Shown here in pieces: positions 40,201 through 51,803 of a DNA stretch of 64,000 nucleotides. Origin of the DNA: Todiramphus chloris collaris (lineage: Eukaryota > Chordata > Aves > Coraciiformes > Alcedinidae). Position 1 is the first letter of the stretch; every line of letters begins with the position of its first letter. The notes below the pieces were generated by a model, which saw only the letters and a list, made by a program, of their open reading frames with translations, did no database searches and was not told where the DNA came from. The position numbers were made by a program, and so were the translations under genes. The DNA lies in assembly GCA_025345505.1 (NCBI GenBank), contig JANVCC010000022.1:26888375-26952374 (forward strand), written 5' to 3'.

Positions 40201-41524
40201 TGAACAATGCAGCAGGCTGGCCAGATAGTTCTCTCCCTCTGCCTAACCCATCAGCTCAGAAACCAGCCAGAAAAGACCAAGACGATCGCTCAGTCTGAAC
40301 TCTTGCACAAAACAGACCACAAAGCCCGCCCCAGTAATTTCGGCATGAATACACTGCAGTCCTCTGGAGCCACTGGGAATACAGGGCTGGAAACAATAGC
40401 TTTGAAAGAGCAAATCAAACTTATGAAACAGGAAAAAAAAAAAAAAATGGGGGCAAGGGGGTAATAAAAGTCATGATGAGTCAAGGAGGTAATTATGTGT
40501 GATAGCAGAGTTTCTTTGAGTAGGAAGCAGCAAAAGACACTGTCTGCATCCAACCCCCAGGATGAGCATGACAGAGCAGTTTGTACTGCAGGGAATGAGG
40601 AGTCTCCAGACAGGAGAAAGGTGAGGGAAAAGGCAGCAATCTGAGATGAGACCAGGCCTAACTCACAAGTTATTAAGCTAATGTCTCTTATCTAATTGCA
40701 CACACAGAAACATATCCTGCAAGGAAAACAGCCTGAGAAAACATCCTCATGGAACGGGGCATTAAACAAATGCATTAAGCAGGGGAGCAGTAATCCCTTT
40801 CCAATGCCAGCAGGGTGTGAGGCATTTCTCATCCACCAGACCACAGCCATTCAGTCACGCTCAGCCCACGGGAATCCCACAGAAGCAAGAAACTGCAAGA
40901 AGCTACAAGCCCCCCCATCATTGCTTCACATACAAAGGCTCAGGGCAAAGAGGAAGAGATCTGGCTGATGATACATGTGTGCCATGAAACATACCTCCCT
41001 GGAAAGGACTGCGAGACCCAGGTATAGACGTAGTAATAAAATCACAGAGGAAGGAGGCCAAGATTTCTGGGTATTGTTTGCAGCTCTGCCCATGTTTGCT
41101 CAGTGATTCAACCCAGTGTTATTGGGTCTTTCAGAAACAGCCCATGAGTCATTCACACCATTGGTTCCTTTCCTCTCTAGAAAATCTCCAACCCAGCAAG
41201 GTGAACATGGGGGACCAGCATTTTTCTTGACGAAACTGTTCAGATTCCTGGTTTCCCTATCTCCTCCAAGAAGAAATGGAGGCATAGCCTGATGCCTACA
41301 GACATCAGTGCTTGAAAGGTAGGACCTGCTGGTTTTTAAAACCAAAGCCAGAGGGGACATCAGGAAGACAGTCTGCTTTCACTTCTCCTAACAGCATCAG
41401 CTCTTCTTAAGCCACTTTTGACAAGCGTTTGTCTAATCTCCAGCTTGTAACTTCCAAACATGACATTATTATCACCTCACTTGAGCACTAGTGGCCATTC
41501 TTATTGTGGGGAAGTTGTTCTTCT
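37276..41524. other. Non-coding DNA between two CR1 copies
   Basis: No gene is recognised. The AT-rich section 38690-39020 has low repeat content and many TAAT/ATTA words, so it is a possible regulatory stretch on composition only. A 14-bp A-run lies at about 40433-40446. Nothing else stands out. Confidence 0.5.
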
Positions 41525-41860
41525 TGCAGAATTGCAGAATTATGTAGTTAAAAAGGACCTCTGTAGGTCTCTCCTCCAACACCAAATCAAAGTAAGGCCA
41601 ACCAGATCTACTTGGCCAAATGATGTCAAACCAACACCTAACCTATCTCTCTCTCTTGCTGCAGTTTAAACCATTGCTTCTTGTCAGGTCTGCATTGGCT
41701 ACAGAGAAACAAGGAGACCCTTTCACCTTACAGGAAAATCTTTTGTGTATTTAAAAAACATGTTTTCAAAAAGCTTTTCCTTCTTCAGATTCTTAAGCCT
41801 TTCCTCATAGGTCATGTTTTTGAGACTGCTGATCTTTTATGCCTGCCTCCCACAGACAAT
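41525..41860 (-). mobile_element. Old CR1 LINE fragment (minus orientation)
   Basis: Degraded CR1, read as the complement. Recognisable words are AAAAAGGACCTCTGTAGG, then TTTAAACCATTGCTTCTTGTC, and AGCCTTTCCTCATAGGTCATG. Divergence is high and the borders are approximate. Confidence 0.8.
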
Positions 41861-42779
41861 TGCTAGTCTCCAGTGACACAGATCCTAGAGCTCCCAACCT
41901 CATGAAGACTGCTATAGTCATAAATGGGTAGAGTTAGAAGCACATGCCTCCACAGGCCTCCTCCATAAAGAAGACAGAAGAAAGGCAGGCAAAGCAGAAC
42001 CAGCTGATCAGATGCTTTGAGCACCAGCCTTCCCTTGGGCCTCATCCCCTCACATCTCTGACAACCTCAAGCATGAAGATGCATAAAAACCCAAAGTGCT
42101 CAGTTCAGCTGTTGATAGCTTTGGTGCTTCTCGCTGTGCCAGCAATGTTGCATGCCCCAGCTCTTCCCCAGGGCTAGCAGCATAAAAGAGTGGAAAACCT
42201 AATTCACGAGACATTACTGTTATTGTTTTCTAACAGCACCATGCTAAAAAAACCTGCACCCAAAAGAAAACCCTTTTATGCCATGAACAGGACAAACAAA
42301 GCCCAACTGCTGACCAGGGGACTGGGAGGAGAGGCTTATGGTAAGATGTGTTCCTCAAGATCCAGAAAAGTTAGGATAAGGTCTCCTTTGGCTGTAAGCC
42401 CACTCCTGGGCATCCTCTACTCTACAAATCTCTTATTTGCATCACCCCATACTCTTCCCAGTCCTATCTTGAGAGCTCTGCTTCACCATCCTTCCTTGCT
42501 GGTCCCTATCCCCCAGAGCATTTTTCACCTTCCCAAAAGCCATGAGAAAACCCCTCATTTGACTTCTCTTCAATCTACCCTAGTCCTGCATTCTCCCCAT
42601 GTCCCCCTGCCTCTCTAAACACGTGTACATTTTAAGGCTTAGAAACTCCAGTCAAACAGGAGGTGCTTTAGGAGAACAGGGCTTTGAAAAGAAAGGGCCT
42701 TGACATGTTAACTAGAAGTGCCTGCCAGCCAACAGCCCAGCCCCTGAACATGCAAGGAATTTTGACCTCACATAGTGAA

Positions 42780-43290
42780 ATTTCCTAGAACTTTAAACCT
42801 TTGTTGTTGTTTTTGTTGTTGTCGTCGTTTCTTTGGCTCTCTCTTGCTTTTCAATTTTCCACTTGGCAACTGCATTGAAATGATGCAAGGAAGTAGCCAC
42901 TGCTTCACTACAAATTATTAATTAGATGCCAAGAAGTCTGTGCATGATTGCACGCAGTGCAAGGGGGGCTGTGTCCTACATTATAAAATCAACAAACTGG
43001 CTTGGCATTGCTTTTCTGCCCAGAGATATAATTTAGTGGCAAGTCTCCATTTGCTGCAGAACCGATTCCTAAAAGAGAAGGCACTTGCACAGTCTATTGA
43101 GGGGGAGAGGGGGAGGGAAAAAACAAAAACACCCCACCCTTGGTGACCATGAGCTGATCCTTCATCTGTTGAAACTCTTTCCTAAGAGCCTCAGCCGCTG
43201 TTAAATACTAATTGTTCTTAGCTAGGGGCTGGCTATAAATAGTCTGACTGAGGATGTTCTGCTGCAAAATACCAATCTGATGAAATTGAG
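42780..43290. promoter_or_regulatory. Candidate regulatory element with perfect MEF2 site
   Basis: A repeat-poor, AT-leaning stretch containing a TTATTAATTAGATG homeodomain-type core near 42917 and a perfect MEF2 consensus, CTATAAATAG, at 43233-43242. The GTT/TTG microrepeat at about 42800-42830 is low-complexity. Motif matches alone are weak evidence, and no conservation could be checked. Confidence 0.25.
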
Positions 43291-43546
43291 AAAGACTTCA
43301 GGTGCTCGGGGCTAGCCAGCTCCCCAGGTTTTCCTAAGACTCACTGCTACCCCAGCAGGAGTTGACACCCCTCTGCTGAGACAGTGTGTCTGGCCACACG
43401 TGTCCTCCCAGACCTCTGCCGAGCAACTGAAAGTGGGTTTGCACAAGCCGTGGTCGAAGGCACTGTGGTTTTTGGTGCTGTACATACATTTTGCCCTAGA
43501 CACGTCTCTTCTCAGAGGACCTCATAGTTTAAATACTCAAGACCAA

Positions 43547-43698
43547 CAAACATCCCAGGGGGAATCTGTTCCAATGGGTAGTTATCCTCATTGTTAAAAA
43601 TTAACAACAAAACAGTAACTGTAGACAGCTGGGCCTTTCGTGCCTTTTATAGCAACATTCCCACAGCTTTGAGAGAGACATTGTTTGGGATTCACAAA
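43547..43698 (+). repeat. Direct repeat copy A of an unidentified sequence
   Basis: Partner of the copy at 44529-44671, offset by 973 bp (core to core). The flanks on the downstream side do not match, so the duplicated unit is about 105-150 bp. It is either a dispersed repeat inserted twice or an old local duplication. Confidence 0.8.
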
Positions 43699-44528
43699 TA
43701 AATACATTTTCACCCCAATTCAGGATAAATCCTTAGTCGACTGTTTCAGATGCTTTCTCAAGAGGGAATGGCCACTTGCCATGTGGCTCTAGCTGTGGCA
43801 TACCTTCCTGGCATGCATATCAAGGTCTAGCGGGGCTGGAGGGCTTCGATGCTTGTAGGAACTGAGCTCCACTGTGCTTGTGCACCTGGAATTGCTGCAT
43901 CCCTCATTTTCTGCACGTTTCAACTCACAGCACTGCCTGCTGTGGCCTCTGGTTGCCTCCTCCCCTTCAAGAGGTTGGCTGGTGGAAGATGGCCCAGGGC
44001 AAAAGTATGTCAAAAGCTCCAGCAAGACCACGTTCAAGGGAGTAGGCAGAGGTGACCAGGAGAAGGACTTAAACTGAGCAAAGAAACAACTCCAGCTCCT
44101 GCAAGCCAAGCTGATAATCCAGGAGAAGACTGGCAGATGCCTGACAGGAAGGGTGGAGGGAGGTTGGTCAGCTGTGATGATGTGCATCCTACAAAGCCAA
44201 AAGAGCATGTGTTCCAAATGCCAAATCCTGAGTGGTCTTGGGACTGTCATTTGAAGTCACACCTCAGCTGCACCTTGCTTGGCTCAGGCTTGGGTGTCCC
44301 CTCCCTCTACCATCTGTAACCAAGAACAAGGGTGAGGGTTTGCAAATGGCAAGAAAAACCTTCTGCAGCTCCCCTAGGTGCTGCAGTTGATCACTGCTAC
44401 TCCACAGCCTGATGCGAAACCAGAGCAGGATGATGCAAACCACCACATAGACCCTGTCAGAGTTAGCAGGAACAGACACTGCCTGGTCCTTAGCTTGAGA
44501 GTCAGAAAGTGTCACTAGTCCAGGCTAA

Positions 44529-44671
44529 GAAACATCCCTGAGGAATCTGGTTAATCACCATTGCCCTTAAAAATTAATAACAAGACAATAATAGTAGACA
44601 GTTGTGCTTTTCCTGCCTTTTATAGCAACATTCCCACAGCTCAGTAAGGGACATTGTTTTGAGTTCACAAA
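44529..44671 (+). repeat. Direct repeat copy B of an unidentified sequence
   Basis: The ungapped core 44567-44671 matches copy A (43594-43698) at about 83% by hand count (18 differences in 105). It includes an identical 24-bp block centred on TTTTATAGCAACATTCCC. Similarity continues upstream, with gaps, to an AACATCCC word. The family is unknown to me. Confidence 0.8.
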
Positions 44672-44799
44672 CAGCTTTTGGACCACATTCATGCCTTCAT
44701 CAAGTTTTCCATGTCCTACCTCTACCTGCTGGACTCCACTTACAAGCAGGCAGGCAGCCAGCCTGACACTTCCACTGCAATAAACCCAACCTGCCTGCA

Positions 44800-45955
44800 G
44801 AAAAACACATGGACTGTGTTGAGTGTGCATGACAAGGTTTTGGTAGAGGAGAGGGTGTGCTACAGGGGTGGCTTCTATGAGAAGCTGCTACAAGCTTCCC
44901 CTGAGTCCTACAGGGCCAATGTCAGCCAGCTTCAACACCAAGCCCACGACTCCAAGACGTTGCTAAGGCCAAGCCCATCAGTGACAGTGGTAGCACCTCT
45001 GGGATAGCATATTAAAGAAGGGGGAAAAAAAACTTGCACAACGACAATTTCATCCAGATTGAGGAGTGAGAGAAACAAGTGTGCAGACACCAAGGTTGGT
45101 GAGGGAGAGGAAGGAGGTGCTCCAGGTGCCAGAGCAGAGATTCCCCTGCAGCCCATGGTGAAGACGATGCTGGGGCAGGCTGTCCCCCTGCAGCCCATTG
45201 AGGTTAACAGGGGAGCAGATATTCACCTGCAGCCCACATAGGAACTCACATCAGAGCAGGTGGATGCCTAAGAGTCTGTAATCCTGTGGGAAGTGTGAAG
45301 CAGTCTCCTGGAAGGACCTGTGGCAAGAGAGGAGTCCAGGCTGGAGCAGGTTTGCTAGCAGGACTTATGACCACGTGTGGGACCCACACTGAAGCAGTCT
45401 GTTCCTGAAGTACAGAACCCTAAGGAAGGGACCCACACTGGAGCAGTTTGTGAAAGAACTTCAGCCCATGGGGAAGACAAACATTGGAGAAGTTCATGGA
45501 GGACTGTCTCCCATGGGATGGACTACACACAGGTGCAGCAGAAGAGTGTGATGAGTCCTCCTCCTGCAACACCCCGAGGAGAAAAGAGCAGCAGAGACAA
45601 TGTGTGATGTATTGACCATAACCCCCATTCTCTGTCCCCCTGCACCACTGAGAAGACAGGAGGAAGAGAATTGGGAGTTACTAAGCCTGGGAAGAAGGGA
45701 GGGGTGGGAGGAAGGTGCTTTTAAGGTTTGTTTGTACTTCTCATTATCCTACTCAGATTTGATTGGTAATAAATTAATTTCCCCAAGCTGAGTTTGTTTT
45801 GCCTGTGACAGTAAATTGGTGAGTGTTATCTCCCTGTCCTCATCTTGACCCATGAGCCTTTTGTTATATTTTTCTCTCCCTCAGCCACGGAGCAGAGGGA
45901 ACGATAGAGCAGCTTTGGAGGGCACCTGTCATCCAGCCACGGTCAACCTACTCCA
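44800..45955 (+). mobile_element. Solo LTR of an avian ERVL-like endogenous retrovirus
   Basis: This block resembles, from memory, an LTR family abundant in bird genomes. The reasons are repeated 'CCCCTGCAGCCCAT' and 'CACACTGGAGCAG' modules, a TATA-like CATATTAAAGAAGG near 45008, a poly(A) signal TAATAAATTAA near 45767, and a terminal segment CCAGCCACGGTCAACC ending near 45955. The TATA and poly(A) order supports plus orientation. No internal gag, pol or env sequence lies next to it, so it is a solo LTR. The left border is uncertain (44690-44820). Many internal differences from the remembered family suggest moderate age. Confidence 0.7.
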
Positions 45956-48900
45956 CGGACACACGCAGGAAGCTTGGTCCTAGCCTGGGTGAAGTTCAGC
46001 ATTCCTTCACATTCTGGGTTGTGGAAAGAGTTGTTCAAACCAGGCTTATAGCAACCTTTGAGACATCACACTCAGAGTTATGTGAAATATTTTCCCTGCT
46101 TTGGTAGCTGGCAAACTTTGTTTTATAAGACAAATGGAATTTATTAGTGCAAAATATTTATCAAGTCTTTATACTTTTTTTTTTTTCCAGGGGAGTAGAG
46201 ACGTTGACCAAGAATCTTTCATCTTTGTTGGCTTCTGAATGTTAAAAATGCAGCTGCTTTAGAGAAGACCACAAGCCAAAGTCTCTCATTTCCATGCAAC
46301 CCCTTTTTCTGCAAGTGATGGCAACTTCTCCTTTTGACAAAGTTTCTATCTTCCTGCAGTGAGGACAGGAAATGCTCCCAAAATGTATTCTCAAAGGCTT
46401 GGGTGACCTCCATCTTATAGCTGAACAAGGGAGCTAAAAAGAGAGCATACAGGGTCCTCTGTGCTCAGGTCTCCACAGATAGTCAAAACAAGAAAATATT
46501 CCATGCCTCAAGGACCTCACATCATCCAGGAGGGTGCATCTAAGGTGAGAACACCAAAACAGAAGGAAAGGAGTGGGAAAGGGGAGGACGGTACACTGGC
46601 CCAATGAAGTAGCCTGATCCCCACATAGAACCACTTTGGGCGTCTTTTGAAAACAAAAGAAGAAATACAACTGGCAGCTCTATCACTATGTCTAATGCCT
46701 TGGATTCTCCAAGCGAGCAATGTGAAATGACTTATCAGTGCTTATGGTCCATGTTGTAAAAATCATCACTGTCTTAAGTTGCTAAGCACTGTTTAAATAC
46801 TAATAATCCAAACCAAAGCTCTTGGCAATGGCTGGGCTGCTGATGGGCTCAAATCACAAACCAGTTTTTTTAGGCTTCCATACCTGGCTGATTTTTTGCC
46901 ATCTTCTTTTCCTTGGACTCTTCTCTTTTTCATTTTGATAGGTACCAGCACAGTCTTCATCTGAGGTACATAATGACTATCCCAGCATACAAAACATTTT
47001 TGCCAGAGGTGGGCCTACTTTGGAATAATCACCTCTGCATGCTATAGGAATTTACATTTCTTTCTTACTCTTCATGCACAAAGAACATATTTTCAACTGA
47101 CTGGAGTTTAAAATGAATGGTTTGACGCCTAGGTTATTTATTTGTTCCCCTTATTTCCTTGCATGACTTGGGCCGACTCTGCAGTTAATGCTTTTTTAAG
47201 TGTTCCCTTTACTGATTTGCCTTTTAATCTCAAATCCAAGCCATTACAGTAAAACTAGTTTCAAATCCAGCAGCTTTACTAGAAACAGACAAGATCAAGA
47301 TTCTATGTTCAAACAATCCGTTTGGCCTCACAGCTGGGATACTGGGGACAACCTTGCTTTGCCTTGAACTTTCTCCCTTCAAAGGCAAGGCCCAGTAGTA
47401 GGTGGTGACTTGGAAGAACCATGTTCAGTGAGAACTATATTCAGTGAAAAAGACAAGTGCCATCTTAGTCCACCAGTTCACATCTCCCACTAAATAATAT
47501 TTATTTGGAGGAATGGGGCCCTGTCTCTCCACACTTCAAAAAAAAAGTGTTCCAGAACTGCCTGAAGGGAATAGCAAAGCAGCAACTTGTAGGACATTTG
47601 TCTCAGGGTGGGCAAGGGCTGCAGAATAAATTGTTCCTCTTACAATATGAGATTTGATCAAAGACAGGGAGAGGGGTCACAGAGCAAATTCCTGAAACCA
47701 AACTCATGAGTTATAAATAAATATTCCCTGGTATGGACAGAGGTCCCATCAGAAAAGACCACTGAAGGCTGAAAATACTCCATTTTGGTGAATAAAATAC
47801 AAAAAAAAGAAATTGTGGTTAAAAGAGGAGCTACCAGATCCAGTCGGGACAGTTCTCTGTTTTTCAGGTTAATGGGTCCGTTTCACAGGAGTGGATTAAA
47901 GTCACAACACTTCACACAGAGAGAGTGTGAACAAGGAGCACTTCAGTGGGACAACTGTGGAGCCACCACGTGGCCTGGACCAACCTTCCAGTTGTCTCAA
48001 GTACCTGTCACAGACCTTCTGTGCCAAGGTCTGTCCTCAGCTCTGTGGGCCCACAACAAAATTTCCTCTGCAGCAGCTTCCCCGCTACCCCCCCCCGAGC
48101 TCTTTCCATGAAGAGCAGGTAGAATTTTGAGCACAGGGTGGGGAATTTAACACCCCAACCTGAACACGAGTGCATTCTCCCAAGGTGCACCCATCAGATC
48201 ACAGAAGGCCAGGAGAGTGCATCAGAGGGAAAGCTCAGGGAATCTTTTACAGAACCAACGTTTTAAAAGCGCAGCCCAAAGCCTCAGCTGGTGCAACCCA
48301 GCAACACCATGCTTGTAATCCCACCGAAATAAGAAAGCCAGGTGAGCTGTCCCTCTGTGGCCGCAGGGGCCGGGGGCAGCTGTAGCCAGGCACACCGTGA
48401 CAGAGCTGCTGAGGGCAGCTCCAGCCCCTTGTGCCTGCCAAGAAGTCATGTGGAGCACGCTGCCAGCAAAGCCCTCCATGCAGCCCCGCAGGGCTGGCTG
48501 TCCTCGTCCCCTGGCTGCACATCAGGGAGCTCAGACAGTTCCCCACAGCAACACTGCTCACACTCTGGGTCAGGAGGTAAGAGAGGACATGAGAAGAAAT
48601 AAGAGATGGGCAAAGGTCGGTGGAAAGGCAGCCACGAGGTTCTCCAAATGGTTATGCAAGATTGTCTCCGGTGAAGCTTAAGGGACGTTTCTAGCCTGAC
48701 ATACCGATGGATGACAGAGTCCTAGGAGGTTTCTTTTAGGGAAACATGGGTTTTTCAACGATTCTGCGCTGGTTTCTCCCTTCTTTCTCTGCTTTGGCAG
48801 TTTCAGATGCCAGAGCAGCACTGCCCTTTGCCTGGGGCAAGCCTTCTCTGCCCGAGATGGGGGGTCTGCAGGTCCCTGCCTGCTTGTAGGCACCATCTCC

Positions 48901-49307
48901 AGGGCTGCTTCTACACCGGTGTAAGCACTGTGGAGGAAACAAAAGGGGAGCACGACAGTCTCATTCACTTGCTAATAGACCACTGAAAGAAAAACATCAA
49001 ATCTCCGACTGCCATGCAAGGGTACAGATCGACTTGCTAAATACAGAGGGAAAAAACAAAACAGGGCAAGGGAGGCAATGAAAGGGATTAGGTTTTCCAG
49101 AAGCACCCCAAAATTCACACTTCCAACTCCACAGGAGTCCCAGGAAGCCAAGCAGGGCAGTGCCACCAAACTGTTGAACACCAAACAAGTGCTTTTTTTT
49201 CAGCTCTGGCTACAAAAATGCTTTCTTGCTGAGCTGCCATAGTTCATAACCTCAGAGCAACAGTGTACAGAAAGGAGAGGGGTTGGGGCTTTTTGGGAAG
49301 GGAGATG

Positions 49308-49382
49308 GTAAAAAAAAGAAAAAGGAAAAAAGAAAAGAAAAAAAAAAAGATAGAAAAAAAATTAAAAAAAAATAAAAAAAGA
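49308..49382. repeat. A-rich low-complexity tract
   Basis: About 75 bp consisting almost entirely of A with scattered G and T. It may be the decayed tail of an inserted sequence or simple slippage. No element body is recognisable beside it. Confidence 0.8.
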
Positions 49383-50093
49383 GCACAAACACTGCACTGG
49401 GAAAGCCACACCGATGAGCTTGTTAACATTTGAAGAGACTGCTTGGCGTGATTCCTCACACAGATTCCTGCCAAGAATTTGCAAGAGGAAAGTATATTTA
49501 GCAATCCAAGGCATGCCAAAGCCTTGTCAAGAGGAAAAAAAAAAACAAAACAACCAACATTTTGAGTATGTGGAATTGCAATTAGACATTTTCTAAGCAG
49601 CCATTTTCAAAATGCATCCAGGCATCTAATAAGGGCACCTGAGGCATATCCACAACTCCACCACACTGTGCCTCAAAAGGCATCCGCTAAGGATCGAATA
49701 CTCAAAGGAAGGATATGTTACCGATGGCAACTGCCCATTTCCAGAGCACTGGGGCCAGTTTCAAGCAGGAATGCATCTGTCACCCTGAGCCACTGGAAAT
49801 ACACAGCCTCATGCCACTGCGTATCACTTTCTAGCACCCTTTAAGGCATCACTTCTCCAAGAAAAGCTGTGAGTCACGCTGCATAGCTGGGAAGCAGAGA
49901 GGTGTTGCCTACCCACTTCTTTCATGGAAGCTGGACCACCGGCTCTGCAATGCTCTGTTTCCCCAAGAGAAGCTGATGAACATCCAGGTGAGATAACAGC
50001 AGGTGAAAGCTAGGACAGTGTGGAAAATCAGGTGGTGACTTGCAGCCAGTTAAAGTGATGCTCACATTATACCCCAACTCTGTCTGATTTTCT

Positions 50094-50160
50094 CATTGTC
50101 CAATGCTAGCATCCTTCCATTGTCCATTCTTTCATTGTCCAATGCTAGCATCCATCCCAT
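50094..50160. repeat. 39-bp tandem duplication
   Basis: CATTGTCCAATGCTAGCATCC occurs at 50094 and again at 50133 (period 39). A partial third echo (TTAGCATCCC) follows near 50166. The copies are almost unchanged, so the duplication looks young. Confidence 0.8.
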
Positions 50161-51616
50161 GCAAAGTTAGCATCCCTTCTTTCCAAGGAAAGACCTAAAC
50201 AATTGTCCCAGGACAGGGTGTATCTGTCCCAGGAAGGCGATTCAGCAGCATGAGTCACTCTTGTTTCTGAAGCGCCACTGGGAATCTCCCTGGGATGCAG
50301 CATGGAGGACACCATGACAGAGCTCATGAAGTCAATGGGCAGCCCTTGATTGTGCACAAATATAAGGGCAGCTGACTGTGCAGTAAGGCCAAGACATTTG
50401 CTGCTTGTGGAAGTTAGAAATCATCCTGGGATGTGCCCCTTAAAGCATGGTGCCCATCGCTTACAACTGTCAGGCCGCATTACACTCAGTTCCCAAAGAA
50501 AGACACAAAGCTAAACGGGAGCACGTGCACATGGGCTGAGTTCACACTGCCTTTAAGGCAGGAGGTACAGAAAAGACAACCAATACCCATGGCTGATGTT
50601 TTGCATCCCCAGGTGTCCTAAGCCCCAACACTCTTTACTACATGGCATAATACAAATGGTGCCCCCAAGGCTTAGTATCATGGTATGCTCCAGACCAAAC
50701 AGGCTGTCTGTGAGCAGGATGGAGCAGGAAACACAAGTGGAGTAAAGTCAAAGAACTTACCTTATTTTGGAAACGGTAAATGCTTAATAGAGAAATCAGA
50801 ATGCTCTCAGCTCCTTCAGTTTTGGTTTCCAAGTTCCTTTGGGGTCCTGAAACACCTTTGGGCACCTGAAATGCCACGCTGATTACAACCGCTGTCCTCT
50901 TGGGTTATATCATCAATCCTGGAAAAAAAAAATTAAAAAAAAATCCCATGGGTCTGACGTTGCTTTAAGAAAGAGGTCCCCTTCTCACCTGCTTTTCATA
51001 AGCAGCCAAAATCAACCAACCTGTTCAGCCACATCTACAGAACATTCAGTCAGATTCAAAGTCTGTTGCCATCAAACCCCTCTCCAATTTCCATAGCTGT
51101 AGCAATGTAGATGGGCCAGACACTGCCATAAACTCACACCCTCCAAGACAGGTGCCAGCACTTTGCCCTCTGTTTCTACAGCATCTAATACAACTCTATC
51201 CAAGTTCCTGACTAAAGCTCGACAACAAGTATCCTGAAAGTAGTAAGTAAAATAGCTCAGAATTCCTGTTTTCACCCTAGATTCCCAGAGGAAACAACAA
51301 ATCTGGAGGATCACCTGGCCAAATCACTACTTTGTTGATACAACAAGTTTTCCTAGGACACATACGGGGTTTGGACAGAACACCACCACAAATTCAGCTG
51401 TGTTACAGGTGACAATTGACCGTAAAAGGCCCATCTCCAACCTCCCCATTCCTACCTCCTGATCTCTTTCGGCACAGACCACCGTTTCAATCTAAAAATC
51501 ACTGTCAATGTCTGTTTTGGGGAAGAGCATGAAAAGCTGAGCTGAGAAGCTTTAGCAGGCGCCCAGGTGCGCAGAGCCTTTCTCCTGGGATGGGAAACGG
51601 AGGGAATGCAGCCAAG

Positions 51617-51803
51617 CAGCAGCCTGGCAGCACCCAGCAGCAGCAGCAGGCTGGCAGCACCCAGCAGCAGCCTGGCAGCACCCAGCAGCAGCAGCAGCCT
51701 GGCAGCACCCAGCAGCAGCCTGGCAGCACCCAGCANNNNNNNNNNCAGCAGCAGCCTGGCAGCACCCAGCAGCAGCCTGGCAGCACCCAGCAGCAGCGCA
51801 GCA
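51617..51803. repeat. CAG-rich minisatellite (18/24-bp units) with assembly gap
   Basis: Units of 18 bp (CAGCAGCCTGGCAGCACC) alternate with 24-bp versions carrying two extra CAG triplets, giving a higher-order period of 42 bp. A 10-base N run (51736-51745) interrupts the array, so its true length is unknown. Unit lengths are multiples of three, so long Gln/Pro/Gly/Ser/Thr-rich or Leu/Ala-rich frames stay open on both strands. I see no splice sites or homology to make these coding. The array is likely polymorphic. Confidence 0.9.
51736..51745. other. Assembly gap (10 N)
   Basis: Ten undetermined bases inside the minisatellite. This is probably an arbitrary-size join of a collapsed repeat. Confidence 0.98.

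Larger units (their letters stand above)
45956..51616. other. Non-coding DNA, including AT-rich candidate regulatory stretch
   Basis: I see no gene. The section 46730-47330 is AT-leaning, repeat-free and rich in homeodomain-like cores, similar in character to conserved non-coding DNA. That judgement rests on composition only. The rest contains the A-rich tract and 39-bp duplication listed separately. Confidence 0.5.
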
